Source: Arcuatula senhousia (lineage: Eukaryota; Mollusca; Bivalvia; Mytilida; Mytilidae). Taken from it: a stretch of 64,000 nt of DNA. This document shows positions 1 to 13,140 of the stretch, one piece after another; position 1 is the first letter of the stretch; every line of letters begins with the position of its first letter. The notes under the pieces were generated by a model. That model did no database searches and was not told the DNA's origin. It saw only the letters and a program-made list of their open reading frames with translations. The stretch covers positions 47,799,702-47,863,701 of the forward strand of contig OZ020307.1 in the NCBI GenBank assembly GCA_963971305.1, read 5' to 3'. The position numbers and the translations under genes were made by a program.

Positions 1-880
1 ATATTATTGCAAAATGAAAAGAAACAAATAAGCAAAAATATTCACAAAGATGGAATCTGAAAATATTACAAAAGATAGTGTTCATCTGCTACAGGCGCAC
101 TGAGTTACAATTACAATTGTCATCAAAAACTATTTAAAAGCATCTTCTTTCCATATTTCCTCATATTGGTGGAAATAATTTGCATAGAAACTAAACGTAC
201 CATATACGTATATTCATTGAAAATACATATAATGTAAAAAAAATCCGATCTAAAAAATATCAACTTTCAGTACAAAACACATTTTCAAGTCTTCTTCTTT
301 CCAATATATTAAAATCTTATAGTTCTGCTACAATATGCTTTTATAATTCAAATTGAAAACGTTTGTAGAAAAATTTTGCAGTGTAAACTTTAACAATAAT
401 AGCCAATATGCAAATTTCTTTCACCACTTCAATTAAAATCTTAGAGTTAGTATATGAAGGTTGCGGTACTTAAATCAGCAAGCGATAATCAATCGCAATC
501 ATGTCTGACTCTCTTTACTCAGAGAACACGAGGTGTTGCCATCTGTCAAAGATCTGCAACTCCAAATCCTCGTTCCGATTTGTCCCGTTTCCAGGTGTCG
601 TTGTTTTCTCTGGTCTTTTTGAAAATCCCTTTTGAGCCCAAAGACGTAGTCATAATATTCACACTTTTAGTGATTTTATGTTTATCTACATGCATTTGAC
701 AGGCTATCAAATTATCATGAATGCAAATATTTTAAGCCAAGTTTATATATCTAACATTGAGTTTTGGAAATACGAACATAAAAAAATTATGAAACTGATG
801 AACCGATTTGTTTTCGGGCTAAATTTTCTGTCCTAACGTCAGGATTTTAAGAACATGAACTGTTGTCGTATTCTTGGTAG

Positions 881-920
881 CTCTTTCTGTTACAGGTACA
901 GCTTTCTGGAACGTAAGTGA
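881..920 (+). other. Micro-exon-like splice motif pair in the unit (unit 1 copy)
   Basis: A polypyrimidine tract and acceptor (CTCTTTCTGTTACAG, AG at 894-895) is followed after 17 nt (896-912) by a strong donor, GTAAGTGAC at 913. The same arrangement is in every copy. If the array were transcribed on the plus strand, this could be a 17-nt exon. Consensus strings like these also arise by chance in T-rich DNA, and no flanking coding sequence supports a gene. Confidence 0.25.
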
Positions 921-946
921 CATCTTCTTTATTGGCTGATATTGGT

Positions 947-956
947 AAAAAAAAAA
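947..956 (+). repeat. Length-variable A-run of the unit (unit 1 copy)
   Basis: Homopolymer of A9 to A12 among copies: A9 in units 5, 6, 13 and 18; A11 in 12, 15, 17, 21, 22, 25, 26 and 29; A12 in 28; A10 in the rest. It explains much of the length variation of the array. Confidence 0.9.
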
Positions 957-1018
957 TCAAAAAGAAAAGGAAACAGGCCCCATGCGTTTTAATGGACAAA
1001 ATTTGTCTTTGTTTTTAA

Positions 1019-1072
1019 ATGTCTTTTCATCTAAAATTTCAAGTTATGTCTTTTCATCTAAAATTTCAAGTT
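1019..1072 (+). repeat. 27-bp tandem duplication in the unit (unit 1 copy)
   Basis: Two adjacent 27-bp copies, 1019-1045 and 1046-1072, each starting ATGTCTTTTCATCTAAAATT. They are exact copies of each other in unit 1 and recur in every array unit. Confidence 0.95.
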
Positions 1073-1375
1073 TTGTTTTTTTACAAACAAATGTATGAAG
1101 AAGAAAGAAAAATATACATCATTTCAACGGGTTCGTAGCTATATATGTCCGGGACAAAACTCCAGGTTCTAGTAGTAATTAAGAATGGAGATATTGTTTC
1201 CTTTTTTCATTTCAAACAAAGAAAATCCATTTGAATTTTAAAAAACCTGTCGCATGATTTTATCCGTTTTCAAATGTTAAATATAACTTTATTATTTCGC
1301 AGATTTTCTACAAAAAATGATTTTGAATTTCAACCACTCGTAAATAGTACTGTATTTTCTGCTCTACTGTATCTT

Positions 1376-1440
1376 CCCTTCACAGGTCATGACTACACAC
1401 ACATAACAATTAACCTCTCCCCTTCACAGGTCATGACTAC
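1376..1440 (+). repeat. 21-bp direct-repeat pair in the unit (unit 1 copy)
   Basis: Two 21-bp copies at 1376-1396 and 1420-1440, each containing CCCTTCACAGGTCATGAC, followed by CACACAC in one case and GCGCACG in the other. Both resemble splice acceptors (CTTCACAG). The second copy holds the CACAGG/CACATG polymorphism that marks units 2, 10, 12, 15 and 17. Confidence 0.9.
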
Positions 1441-1605
1441 GCGCACGTAACTACTTAGTACCTCGCTATCTATAATTTTAAACAAATCGTTTGTATATTA
1501 ATAAGAGGCTCTCGACTCTTTAAAAGTGTGCCTATAAAATAAAATAAATTAAAAGAAACCTCTATACTTAAACTATTCACGTCTGATAAAGGTAATAACA
1601 AAACA

Positions 1606-1731
1606 ATGGAACTTGAAGGACCAATCTCAAATGTCAGAGAGAAAACAAAGCAAGGCAGACATATACCAGAGAAATTGCAGATCGAAATGGTCCGAATTGG
1701 TACAGGCATTTTCAAAGAAATGGTCGGTTAA
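1606..1731 (+). other. 41-codon small ORF in the unit (unit 1 copy), function unknown
   Basis: ATG at 1606 in a favourable context (ACAATGG), stop TAA at 1729-1731. The predicted peptide starts MELEGPISNV, is hydrophilic and charged, and ends KEMVG. It is intact in the copies examined except unit 22, which has a 1-nt deletion, and the truncated unit 30, which lacks it. Part of it (1642-1704) resembles single-copy DNA at 59864-59924. I recognise no family. Preservation among copies is uninformative because the array is homogenised. It may be the remnant of an exon or mobile-element fragment captured in the satellite. Confidence 0.15.
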
Positions 1732-1877
1732 ATCAGGTTTTAAAGTCTCTTAACACTGAAAGTATTGTCTGTTTGCTTTTCAGACATACAAAAAGTTTTA
1801 GTTTGCTGCACATAGGTTTACCGCTACAATAACACTTTGAACGGAATCACGGCATCACACATGGAGTTGTATGAGAC

Positions 1878-3754
1878 ATATTATTGCAAAATGAAAAGAA
1901 ACAAATAAGCAAAAATATTCACAAAGATGGAATCTGAAAATATTACAAAAGATAGTGTTCATCTGCTACAGGCGCACTGAGTTACAATTACAATTGTCAT
2001 CAAAAACTATTTAAAAGCATCTTCTTTCCATATTTCCTCATATTGGTGGAAATAATTTGCATAGAAACTAAACGTACCATATACGTATATTCATTGAAAA
2101 TACATATAATGTAAAAAAAATCCGATCTAAAAAATATCAACTTTCAGTACAAAACACATTTTCAAGTCTTCTTCTTTCCAATATATTAAAATCTTATAGT
2201 TCTGCTACAATATGCTTTTATAATTCAAATTGAAAACGTTTGTAGAAAAATTTTGCAGTGTAAACTTTAACAATAATAGCCAATATGCAAATTTCTTTCA
2301 CCACTTCAATTAAAATCTTAGAGTTAGTATATGAAGGTTGCGGTACTTAAATCAGCAAGCGATAATCAATCGCAATCATGTCTGACTCTCTTTACTCAGA
2401 GAACACGAGGTGTTGCCATCTGTCAAAGATCTGCAACTCCAAATCCTCGTTCCGATTTGTCCCGTTTCCAGGTGTCGTTGTTTTCTCTGGTCTTTTTGAA
2501 AATCCCTTTTGAGCCCAAAGACGTAGTCATAATATTCACACTTTTAGTGATTTTATGTTTATCTACATGCATTTGACAGGCTATCAAATTATCATGAATG
2601 CAAATATTTTAAGCCAAGTTTATATATCTAACATTGAGTTTTGGAAATACGAACATAAAAAAATTATGAAACTGATGAACCGATTTGTTTTCGGGCTAAA
2701 TTTTCTGTCCTAACGTCAGGATTTTAAGAACATGAACTGTTGTCGTATTCTTGGTAGCTCTTTCTGTTACAGGTACAGCTTTCTGGAACGTAAGTGACAT
2801 CTTCTTTATTGGCTGATATTGGTAAAAAAAAAATCAAAAAGAAAAGGAAACAGGCCCCATGCGTTTTAATGGACAAAATTTGTCTTTGTTTTTAAATGTC
2901 TTTTCATCTAAAATTTCAAGTTATGTCTTTTCATCTAAAATTTCAAGTTTTGTTTTTTTACAAACAAATGTATGAAGAAGAAAGAAAAATATACATCATT
3001 TCAACGGGTTCGTAGCTATATATGTCCGGGACAAAACTCCAGGTTCTAGTAGTAATTAAGAATGGAGATATTGTTTCCTTTTTTCATTTCAAACAAAGAA
3101 AATCCATTTGAATTTTAAAAAACCTGTCGCATGATTTTATCCGTTTTCAAATGTTAAATATAACTTTATTATTTCGCAGATTTTCTACAAAAAATGATTT
3201 TGAATTTCAACCACTCGTAAATAGTACTGTATTTTCTGCTCTACTGTATCTTCCCTTCACAGGTCATGACTACACACACATAACAATTAACCTCTCCCCT
3301 TCACATGTCATGACTACGCGCACGTAACGACTTAGTACCTCGCTATCTATAATTTTAAACAAATCGTTTGTATATTAATAAGAGGCTCTCGACTCTTTAA
3401 AAGTGTGCCTATAAAATAAAATGAATTAAAAGAAACCTCTATACTTAAACTATTCACGTCTGATAAAGGTAATAACAAAACAATGGAACTTGAAGGACCA
3501 ATCTCAAATGTCAGAGAGAAAACAAAGCAAGGCAGACATATACCAGAGAAATTGCAGATCGAAATGGTCCGAATTGGTACAGGCATTTTCAAAGAAATGG
3601 TCGGTTAAATCAGGTTTTAAAGTCTCTTAACACTGAAAGTATTGTCTGTTTGCTTTTCAGACATACAAAAAGTTTTAGTTTGCTGCACATAGGTTTACCG
3701 CTACAATAACACTTTGAACGGAATCACGGCATCACACATGGAGTTGTATGAGAC
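1878..3754 (+). repeat. Array unit 2 (A start, S end, CACATG)
   Basis: First copy with the CACATG allele (T at 3306) in the second direct repeat, where most copies read CACAGG. A10 run. Confidence 0.97.
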
Positions 3755-5632
3755 ATATTATTGCAAAATGAAAAGAAACAAATAAGCAAAAATATTCACA
3801 AAGGTGGAATCTGAAAATATTACAAAAGATAGTGTTCATCTGCTACAGGCGCACTGAGTTACAATTACAATTGTCATCAAAAACTATTTAAAAGCATCTT
3901 CTTTCCATATTTCCTCATATTGGTGGAAATAATTTGCATAGAAACTAAACGTACCATATACGTATATTCATTGAAAATACATATAATGTAAAAAAAAATC
4001 CGATCTAAAAAATATCAACTTTCAGTACAAAACACATTTTCAAGTCTTCTTCTTTCCAATATATTAAAATCTTATAGTTCTGCTACAATATGCTTTTATA
4101 ATTCAAATTGAAAACGTTTGTAGAAAACTTTTGCAGTGTAAACTTTAACAATAATAGCCAATATGCAAATGTCTTTCACCTCTTCAATTAAAATCTTAGA
4201 GTTAGTATATGAAGGTTGCGGTACTTAAATCAGCAAGCGATAATCAATCGCAATCATGTCTGACTCTCTTTACTCAGAGAACACGAGGTGTTGCCATCTG
4301 TCAAAGATCTGCAACTCCAAATCCTCGTTCCGATTTGTCCCGTTTCCAGGTGTCGTTGTTTTCTCTGGTCTTTTTGAAAATCCCTTTTGAGCCCAAAGAC
4401 GTAGTCATAATATTCACACTTTTAGTGATTTTATGTTTATCTACATGCATTTGACAGGCTATCAAATTATCATGAATGCAAATATTTTAAGCCAAGTTTA
4501 TATATCTAACATTGAGTTTTGGAAATACGAACATAAAAAAATTATGAAACTGATGAACCGATTTGTTTTCGGGCTAAATTTTCTGTCCTAACGTCAGGAT
4601 TTTAAGAACATGAACTGTTGTCGTATTCTTGGTAGCTCTTTCTGTTACAGGTACAGCTTTCTGGAACGTAAGTGACATCTTCTTTATTGGCTGATATTGG
4701 TAAAAAAAAAATCAAAAAGAAAAGGAAACAGGCCCCATGCGTTTTAATGGACAAAATTTGTCTTTGTTTTTAAATGTCTTTTCATCTAAAATTTCAAGTT
4801 ATGTCTTTTCATCTAAAATTTCAAGTTTTGTTTTTTTACAAACAAATGTATGAAGAAGAAAGAAAAATATACATCATTTCAACGGGTTCGTAGCTATATA
4901 TGTCCGGGACAAAACTCCAGGTTCTAGTAGTAATTAAGAATGGAGATATTGTTTCCTTTTTTCATTTCAAACAAAGAAAATCCATTTGAATTTTAAAAAA
5001 CCTGTCGCATGATTTTATCCGTTTTCAAATGTTAAATATAACTTTATTATTTCGCAGATTTTCTACAAAAAATGATTTTGAATTTCAACCACTCGTAAAT
5101 AGTACTGTATTTTCTGCTCTACTGTATCTTCCCTTCACAGGTCATGACTACACACACATAACAATTAACCTCTCCCCTTCACAGGTCATGACTACGCGCA
5201 CGTAACTACTTAGTACCTCGCTATCTATAATTTTAAACAAATCGTTTGTATATTAATAAGAGGCTCTCGACTCTTTAAAAGTGTGCCTATAAAATAAAAT
5301 AAATTAAAAGAAACCTCTATACTTAAACTATTCACGTCTGATAAAGGTAATAACAAAACAATGGAACTTGAAGGACCAATCTCAAATGTCAGAGAGAAAA
5401 CAAAGCAAGGCAGACATATACCAGAGAAATTGCAGATCGAAATGGTCCGAATTGGTACAGGCATTTTCAAAGAAATGGTCGGTTAAATCAGGTTTTAAAG
5501 TCTCTTAACACTGAAAGTATTGTCTGTTTGCTTTTCAGACATACAAAAAGTTTTAGTTTGCTGCACATAGGTTTACCGCTACAATAACACTTTGAACGGA
5601 ATCACGGCATCACACATGGAGTTGTATGAGAC
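3755..5632 (+). repeat. Array unit 3 (B start, L end, rare G)
   Basis: B start with C at the 373 site. Carries a G at 4171 (CAAATG) that I found elsewhere only in unit 30. A10 run. Confidence 0.97.
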
Positions 5633-7509
5633 ATATTATTGCAAAATGAAAAGAAACAAATAAGCAAAAATATTCACAAAGATGGAATCTGAAAATATTA
5701 CAAAAGATAGTGTTCATCTGCTACAGGCGCACTGAGTTACAATTACAATTGTCATCAAAAACTATTTAAAAGCATCTTCTTTCCATATTTCCTCATATTG
5801 GTGGAAATAATTTGCATAGAAACTAAACGTACCATATACGTATATTCATTGAAAATACATATAATGTAAAAAAAATCCGATCTAAAAAATATCAACTTTC
5901 AGTACAAAACACATTTTCAAGTCTTCTTCTTTCCAATATATTAAAATCTTATAGTTCTGCTACAATATGCTTTTATAATTCAAATTGAAAACGTTTGTAG
6001 AAAAATTTTGCAGTGTAAACTTTAACAATAATAGCCAATATGCAAATTTCTTTCACCACTTCAATTAAAATCTTAGAGTTAGTATATGAAGGTTGCGGTA
6101 CTTAAATCAGCAAGCGATAATCAATCGCAATCATGTCTGACTCTCTTTACTCAGAGAACACGAGGTGTTGCCATCTGTCAAAGATCTGCAACTCCAAATC
6201 CTCGTTCCGATTTGTCCCGTTTCCAGGTGTCGTTGTTTTCTCTGGTCTTTTTGAAAATCCCTTTTGAGCCCAAAGACGTAGTCATAATATTCACACTTTT
6301 AGTGATTTTATGTTTATCTACATGCATTTGACAGGCTATCAAATTATCATGAATGCAAATATTTTAAGCCAAGTTTATATATCTAACATTGAGTTTTGGA
6401 AATACGAACATAAAAAAATTATGAAACTGATGAACCGATTTGTTTTCGGGCTAAATTTTCTGTCCTAACGTCAGGATTTTAAGAACATGAACTGTTGTCG
6501 TATTCTTGGTAGCTCTTTCTGTTACAGGTACAGCTTTCTGGAACGTAAGTGACATCTTCTTTATTGGCTGATATTGGTAAAAAAAAAATCAAAAAGAAAA
6601 GGAAACAGGCCCCATGCGTTTTAATGGACAAAATTTGTCTTTGTTTTTAAATGTCTTTTCATCTAAAATTTCAAGTTATGTCTTTTCATCTAAAATTTCA
6701 AGTTTTGTTTTTTTACAAACAAATGTATGAAGAAGAAAGAAAAATATACATCATTTCAACGGGTTCGTAGCTATATATGTCCGGGACAAAACTCCAGGTT
6801 CTAGTAGTAATTAAGAATGGAGATATTGTTTCCTTTTTTCATTTCAAACAAAGAAAATCCATTTGAATTTTAAAAAACCTGTCGCATGATTTTATCCGTT
6901 TTCAAATGTTAAATATAACTTTATTATTTCGCAGATTTTCTACAAAAAATGATTTTGAATTTCAACCACTCGTAAATAGTACTGTATTTTCTGCTCTACT
7001 GTATCTTCCCTTCACAGGTCATGACTACACACACATAACAATTAACCTCTCCCCTTCACAGGTCATGACTACGCGCACGTAACGACTTAGTACCTCGCTA
7101 TCTATAATTTTAAACAAATCGTTTGTATATTAATAAGAGGCTCTCGACTCTTTAAAAGTGTGCCTATAAAATAAAATGAATTAAAAGAAACCTCTATACT
7201 TAAACTATTCACGTCTTATAAAGGTAATAACAAAACAATGGAACTTGAAGGACCAATCTCAAATGTCAGAGAGAAAACAAAGCAAGGCAGACATATACCA
7301 GAGAAATTGCAGATCGAAATGGTCCGAATTGGTACAGGCATTTTCAAAGAAATGGTCGGTTAAATCAGGTTTTAAAGTCTCTTAACACTGAAAGTATTGT
7401 CTGTTTGCTTTTCAGACATACAAAAAGTTTTAGTTTGCTGCACATAGGTTTACCGCTACAATAACACTTTGAACGGAATCACGGCATCACACATGGAGTT
7501 GTATGAGAC
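5633..7509 (+). repeat. Array unit 4 (A start, S end)
   Basis: S end with CACAGG. Private G-to-T change at 7217, which puts a stop in the antisense frame that is open in most other copies. Confidence 0.97.
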
Positions 7510-9386
7510 ATATTATTGCAAAATGAAAAGAAACAAATAAGCAAAAATATTCACAAAGGTGGAATCTGAAAATATTACAAAAGATAGTGTTCATCTGCTA
7601 CAGGCGCACTGAGTTACAATTACAATTGTCATCAAAAACTATTTAAAAGCATCTTCTTTCCATATTTCCTCATATTGGTGGAAATAATTTGCATAGAAAC
7701 TAAACGTACCATATACGTATATTCATTGAAAATACATATAATGTAAAAAAAAATCCGATCTAAAAAATATCAACTTTCAGTACAAAACACATTTTCAAGT
7801 CTTCTTCTTTCCAATATATTAAAATCTTATAGTTCTGCTACAATATGCTTTTATAATTCAAATTGAAAACGTTTGTAGAAAAATTTTGCAGTGTAAACTT
7901 TAACAATAATAGCCAATATGCAAATTTCTTTCACCTCTTCAATTAAAATCTTAGAGTTAGTATATGAAGGTTGCGGTACTTAAATCAGCAAGCGATAATC
8001 AATCGCAATCATGTCTGACTCTCTTTACTCAGAGAACACGAGGTGTTGCCATCTGTCAAAGATCTGCAACTCCAAATCCTCGTTCCGATTTGTCCCGTTT
8101 CCAGGTGTCGTTGTTTTCTCTGGTCTTTTTGAAAATCCCTTTTGAGCCCAAAGACGTAGTCATAATATTCACACTTTTAGTGATTTTATGTTTATCTACA
8201 TGCATTTGACAGGCTATCAAATTATCATGAATGCAAATATTTTAAGCCAAGTTTATATATCTAACATTGAGTTTTGGAAATACGAACATAAAAAAATTAT
8301 GAAACTGATGAACCGATTTGTTTTCGGGCTAAATTTTCTGTCCTAACGTCAGGATTTTAAGAACATGAACTGTTGTCGTATTCTTGGTAGCTCTTTCTGT
8401 TACAGGTACAGCTTTCTGGAACGTAAGTGACATCTTCTTTATTGGCTGATATTGGTAAAAAAAAATCAAAAAGAAAAGGAAACAGGCCCCATGCGTTTTA
8501 ATGGACAAAATTTGTCTTTGTTTTTAAATGTCTTTTCATCTAAAATTTCAAGTTATGTCTTTTCATCTAAAATTTCAAGTTTTGTTTTTTTACAAACAAA
8601 TGTATGAAGAAGAAAGAAAAATATACATCATTTCAACGGGTTCGTAGCTATATATGTCCGGGACAAAACTCCAGGTTCTAGTAGTAATTAAGAATGGAGA
8701 TATTGTTTCCTTTTTTCATTTCAAACAAAGAAAATCCATTTGAATTTTAAAAAACCTGTCGCATGATTTTATCCGTTTTCAAATGTTAAATATAACTTTA
8801 TTATTTCGCAGATTTTCTACAAAAAATGATTTTGAATTTCAACCACTCGTAAATAGTACTGTATTTTCTGCTCTACTGTATCTTCCCTTCACAGGTCATG
8901 ACTACACACACATAACAATTAACCTCTCCCCTTCACAGGTCATGACTACGCGCACGTAACTACTTAGTACCTCGCTATCTATAATTTTAAACAAATCGTT
9001 TGTATATTAATAAGAGGCTCTCGACTCTTTAAAAGTGTGCCTATAAAATAAAATAAATTAAAAGAAACCTCTATACTTAAACTATTCACGTCTGATAAAG
9101 GTAATAACAAAACAATGGAACTTGAAGGACCAATCTCAAATGTCAGAGAGAAAACAAAGCAAGGCAGACATATACCAGAGAAATTGCAGATCGAAATGGT
9201 CCGAATTGGTACAGGCATTTTCAAAGAAATGGTCGGTTAAATCAGGTTTTAAAGTCTCTTAACACTGAAAGTATTGTCTGTTTGCTTTTCAGACATACAA
9301 AAAGTTTTAGTTTGCTGCACATAGGTTTACCGCTACAATAACACTTTGAACGGAATCACGGCATCACACATGGAGTTGTATGAGAC
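7510..9386 (+). repeat. Array unit 5 (B start, L end)
   Basis: B start but A at the 373 site. The second A-run is short (A9). Its L end is followed by a B-start unit, an exceptional pairing. Confidence 0.97.
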
Positions 9387-11263
9387 ATATTATTGCAAAA
9401 TGAAAAGAAACAAATAAGCAAAAATATTCACAAAGGTGGAATCTGAAAATATTACAAAAGATAGTGTTCATCTGCTACAGGCGCACTGAGTTACAATTAC
9501 AATTGTCATCAAAAACTATTTAAAAGCATCTTCTTTCCATATTTCCTCATATTGGTGGAAATAATTTGCATAGAAACTAAACGTACCATATACGTATATT
9601 CATTGAAAATACATATAATGTAAAAAAAAATCCGATCTAAAAAATATCAACTTTCAGTACAAAACACATTTTCAAGTCTTCTTCTTTCCAATATATTAAA
9701 ATCTTATAGTTCTGCTACAATATGCTTTTATAATTCAAATTGAAAACGTTTGTAGAAAAATTTTGCAGTGTAAACTTTAACAATAATAGCCAATATGCAA
9801 ATTTCTTTCACCTCTTCAATTAAAATCTTAGAGTTAGTATATGAAGGTTGCGGTACTTAAATCAGCAAGCGATAATCAATCGCAATCATGTCTGACTCTC
9901 TTTACTCAGAGAACACGAGGTGTTGCCATCTGTCAAAGATCTGCAACTCCAAATCCTCGTTCCGATTTGTCCCGTTTCCAGGTGTCGTTGTTTTCTCTGG
10001 TCTTTTTGAAAATCCCTTTTGAGCCCAAAGACGTAGTCATAATATTCACACTTTTAGTGATTTTATGTTTATCTACATGCATTTGACAGGCTATCAAATT
10101 ATCATGAATGCAAATATTTTAAGCCAAGTTTATATATCTAACATTGAGTTTTGGAAATACGAACATAAAAAAATTATGAAACTGATGAACCGATTTGTTT
10201 TCGGGCTAAATTTTCTGTCCTAACGTCAGGATTTTAAGAACATGAACTGTTGTCGTATTCTTGGTAGCTCTTTCTGTTACAGGTACAGCTTTCTGGAACG
10301 TAAGTGACATCTTCTTTATTGGCTGATATTGGTAAAAAAAAATCAAAAAGAAAAGGAAACAGGCCCCATGCGTTTTAATGGACAAAATTTGTCTTTGTTT
10401 TTAAATGTCTTTTCATCTAAAATTTCAAGTTATGTCTTTTCATCTAAAATTTCAAGTTTTGTTTTTTTACAAACAAATGTATGAAGAAGAAAGAAAAATA
10501 TACATCATTTCAACGGGTTCGTAGCTATATATGTCCGGGACAAAACTCCAGGTTCTAGTAGTAATTAAGAATGGAGATATTGTTTCCTTTTTTCATTTCA
10601 AACAAAGAAAATCCATTTGAATTTTAAAAAACCTGTCGCATGATTTTATCCGTTTTCAAATGTTAAATATAACTTTATTATTTCGCAGATTTTCTACAAA
10701 AAATGATTTTGAATTTCAACCACTCGTAAATAGTACTGTATTTTCTGCTCTACTGTATCTTCCCTTCACAGGTCATGACTACACACACATAACAATTAAC
10801 CTCTCCCCTTCACAGGTCATGACTACGCGCACGTAACTACTTAGTACCTCGCTATCTATAATTTTAAACAAATCGTTTGTATATTAATAAGAGGCTCTCG
10901 ACTCTTTAAAAGTGTGCCTATAAAATAAAATAAATTAAAAGAAACCTCTATACTTAAACTATTCACGTCTGATAAAGGTAATAACAAAACAATGGAACTT
11001 GAAGGACCAATCTCAAATGTCAGAGAGAAAACAAAGCAAGGCAGACATATACCAGAGAAATTGCAGATCGAAATGGTCCGAATTGGTACAGGCATTTTCA
11101 AAGAAATGGTCGGTTAAATCAGGTTTTAAAGTCTCTTAACACTGAAAGTATTGTCTGTTTGCTTTTCAGACATACAAAAAGTTTTAGTTTGCTGCACATA
11201 GGTTTACCGCTACAATAACACTTTGAACGGAATCACGGCATCACACATGGAGTTGTATGAGAC
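9387..11263 (+). repeat. Array unit 6 (B start, L end)
   Basis: Same alleles as unit 5, including A9 and A at the 373 site, so units 5 and 6 look like a recent duplicate pair. Confidence 0.97.
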
Positions 11264-13140
11264 ATATTATTGCAAAATGAAAAGAAACAAATAAGCAAAA
11301 ATATTCACAAAGATGGAATCTGAAAATATTACAAAAGATAGTGTTCATCTGCTACAGGCGCACTGAGTTACAATTACAATTGTCATCAAAAACTATTTAA
11401 AAGCATCTTCTTTCCATATTTCCTCATATTGGTGGAAATAATTTGCATAGAAACTAAACGTACCATATACGTATATTCATTGAAAATACATATAATGTAA
11501 AAAAAATCCGATCTAAAAAATATCAACTTTCAGTACAAAACACATTTTCAAGTCTTCTTCTTTCCAATATATTAAAATCTTATAGTTCTGCTACAATATG
11601 CTTTTATAATTCAAATTGAAAACGTTTGTAGAAAAATTTTGCAGTGTAAACTTTAACAATAATAGCCAATATGCAAATTTCTTTCACCACTTCAATTAAA
11701 ATCTTAGAGTTAGTATATGAAGGTTGCGGTACTTAAATCAGCAAGCGATAATCAATCGCAATCATGTCTGACTCTCTTTACTCAGAGAACACGAGGTGTT
11801 GCCATCTGTCAAAGATCTGCAACTCCAAATCCTCGTTCCGATTTGTCCCGTTTCCAGGTGTCGTTGTTTTCTCTGGTCTTTTTGAAAATCCCTTTTGAGC
11901 CCAAAGACGTAGTCATAATATTCACACTTTTAGTGATTTTATGTTTATCTACATGCATTTGACAGGCTATCAAATTATCATGAATGCAAATATTTTAAGC
12001 CAAGTTTATATATCTAACATTGAGTTTTGGAAATACGAACATAAAAAAATTATGAAACTGATGAACCGATTTGTTTTCGGGCTAAATTTTCTGTCCTAAC
12101 GTCAGGATTTTAAGAACATGAACTGTTGTCGTATTCTTGGTAGCTCTTTCTGTTACAGGTACAGCTTTCTGGAACGTAAGTGACATCTTCTTTATTGGCT
12201 GATATTGGTAAAAAAAAAATCAAAAAGAAAAGGAAACAGGCCCCATGCGTTTTAATGGACAAAATTTGTCTTTGTTTTTAAATGTCTTTTCATCTAAAAT
12301 TTCAAGTTATGTCTTTTCATCTAAAATTTCAAGTTTTGTTTTTTTACAAACAAATGTATGAAGAAGAAAGAAAAATATACATCATTTCAACGGGTTCGTA
12401 GCTATATATGTCCGGGACAAAACTCCAGGTTCTAGTAGTAATTAAGAATGGAGATATTGTTTCCTTTTTTCATTTCAAACAAAGAAAATCCATTTGAATT
12501 TTAAAAAACCTGTCGCATGATTTTATCCGTTTTCAAATGTTAAATATAACTTTATTATTTCGCAGATTTTCTACAAAAAATGATTTTGAATTTCAACCAC
12601 TCGTAAATAGTACTGTATTTTCTGCTCTACTGTATCTTCCCTTCACAGGTCATGACTACACACACATAACAATTAACCTCTCCCCTTCACAGGTCATGAC
12701 TACGCGCACGTAACTACTTAGTACCTCGCTATCTATAATTTTAAACAAATCGTTTGTATATTAATAAGAGGCTCTCGACTCTTTAAAAGTGTGCCTATAA
12801 AATAAAATAAATTAAAAGAAACCTCTATACTTAAACTATTCACGTCTGATAAAGGTAATAACAAAACAATGGAACTTGAAGGACCAATCTCAAATGTCAG
12901 AGAGAAAACAAAGCAAGGCAGACATATACCAGAGAAATTGCAGATCGAAATGGTCCGAATTGGTACAGGCATTTTCAAAGAAATGGTCGGTTAAATCAGG
13001 TTTTAAAGTCTCTTAACACTGAAAGTATTGTCTGTTTGCTTTTCAGACATACAAAAAGTTTTAGTTTGCTGCACATAGGTTTACCGCTACAATAACACTT
13101 TGAACGGAATCACGGCATCACACATGGAGTTGTATGAGAC
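11264..13140 (+). repeat. Array unit 7 (A start, L end)
   Basis: Matches unit 1 at all diagnostic sites. A10 run. Confidence 0.97.

Larger units (their letters stand above)
1..1877 (+). repeat. Array unit 1 (A start, L end)
   Basis: Reference copy for all offsets. Second A-run is A10. The window begins inside the array, so the unit's left neighbour is unseen. Confidence 0.97.

Noticed and set aside
454..699. 81-codon plus-strand frame repeated about every 1878 bp as a gene
   Set aside because: No homology recognised, no gene signals, and identity among copies reflects array homogenisation. Kept only as a low-interest observation.
1470..1715. 81-codon minus-strand frame repeated in most copies as a gene
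   Set aside because: Broken by a stop in unit 4 and a frameshift in unit 22. Overlaps a more coding-like small ORF on the other strand. No domain.
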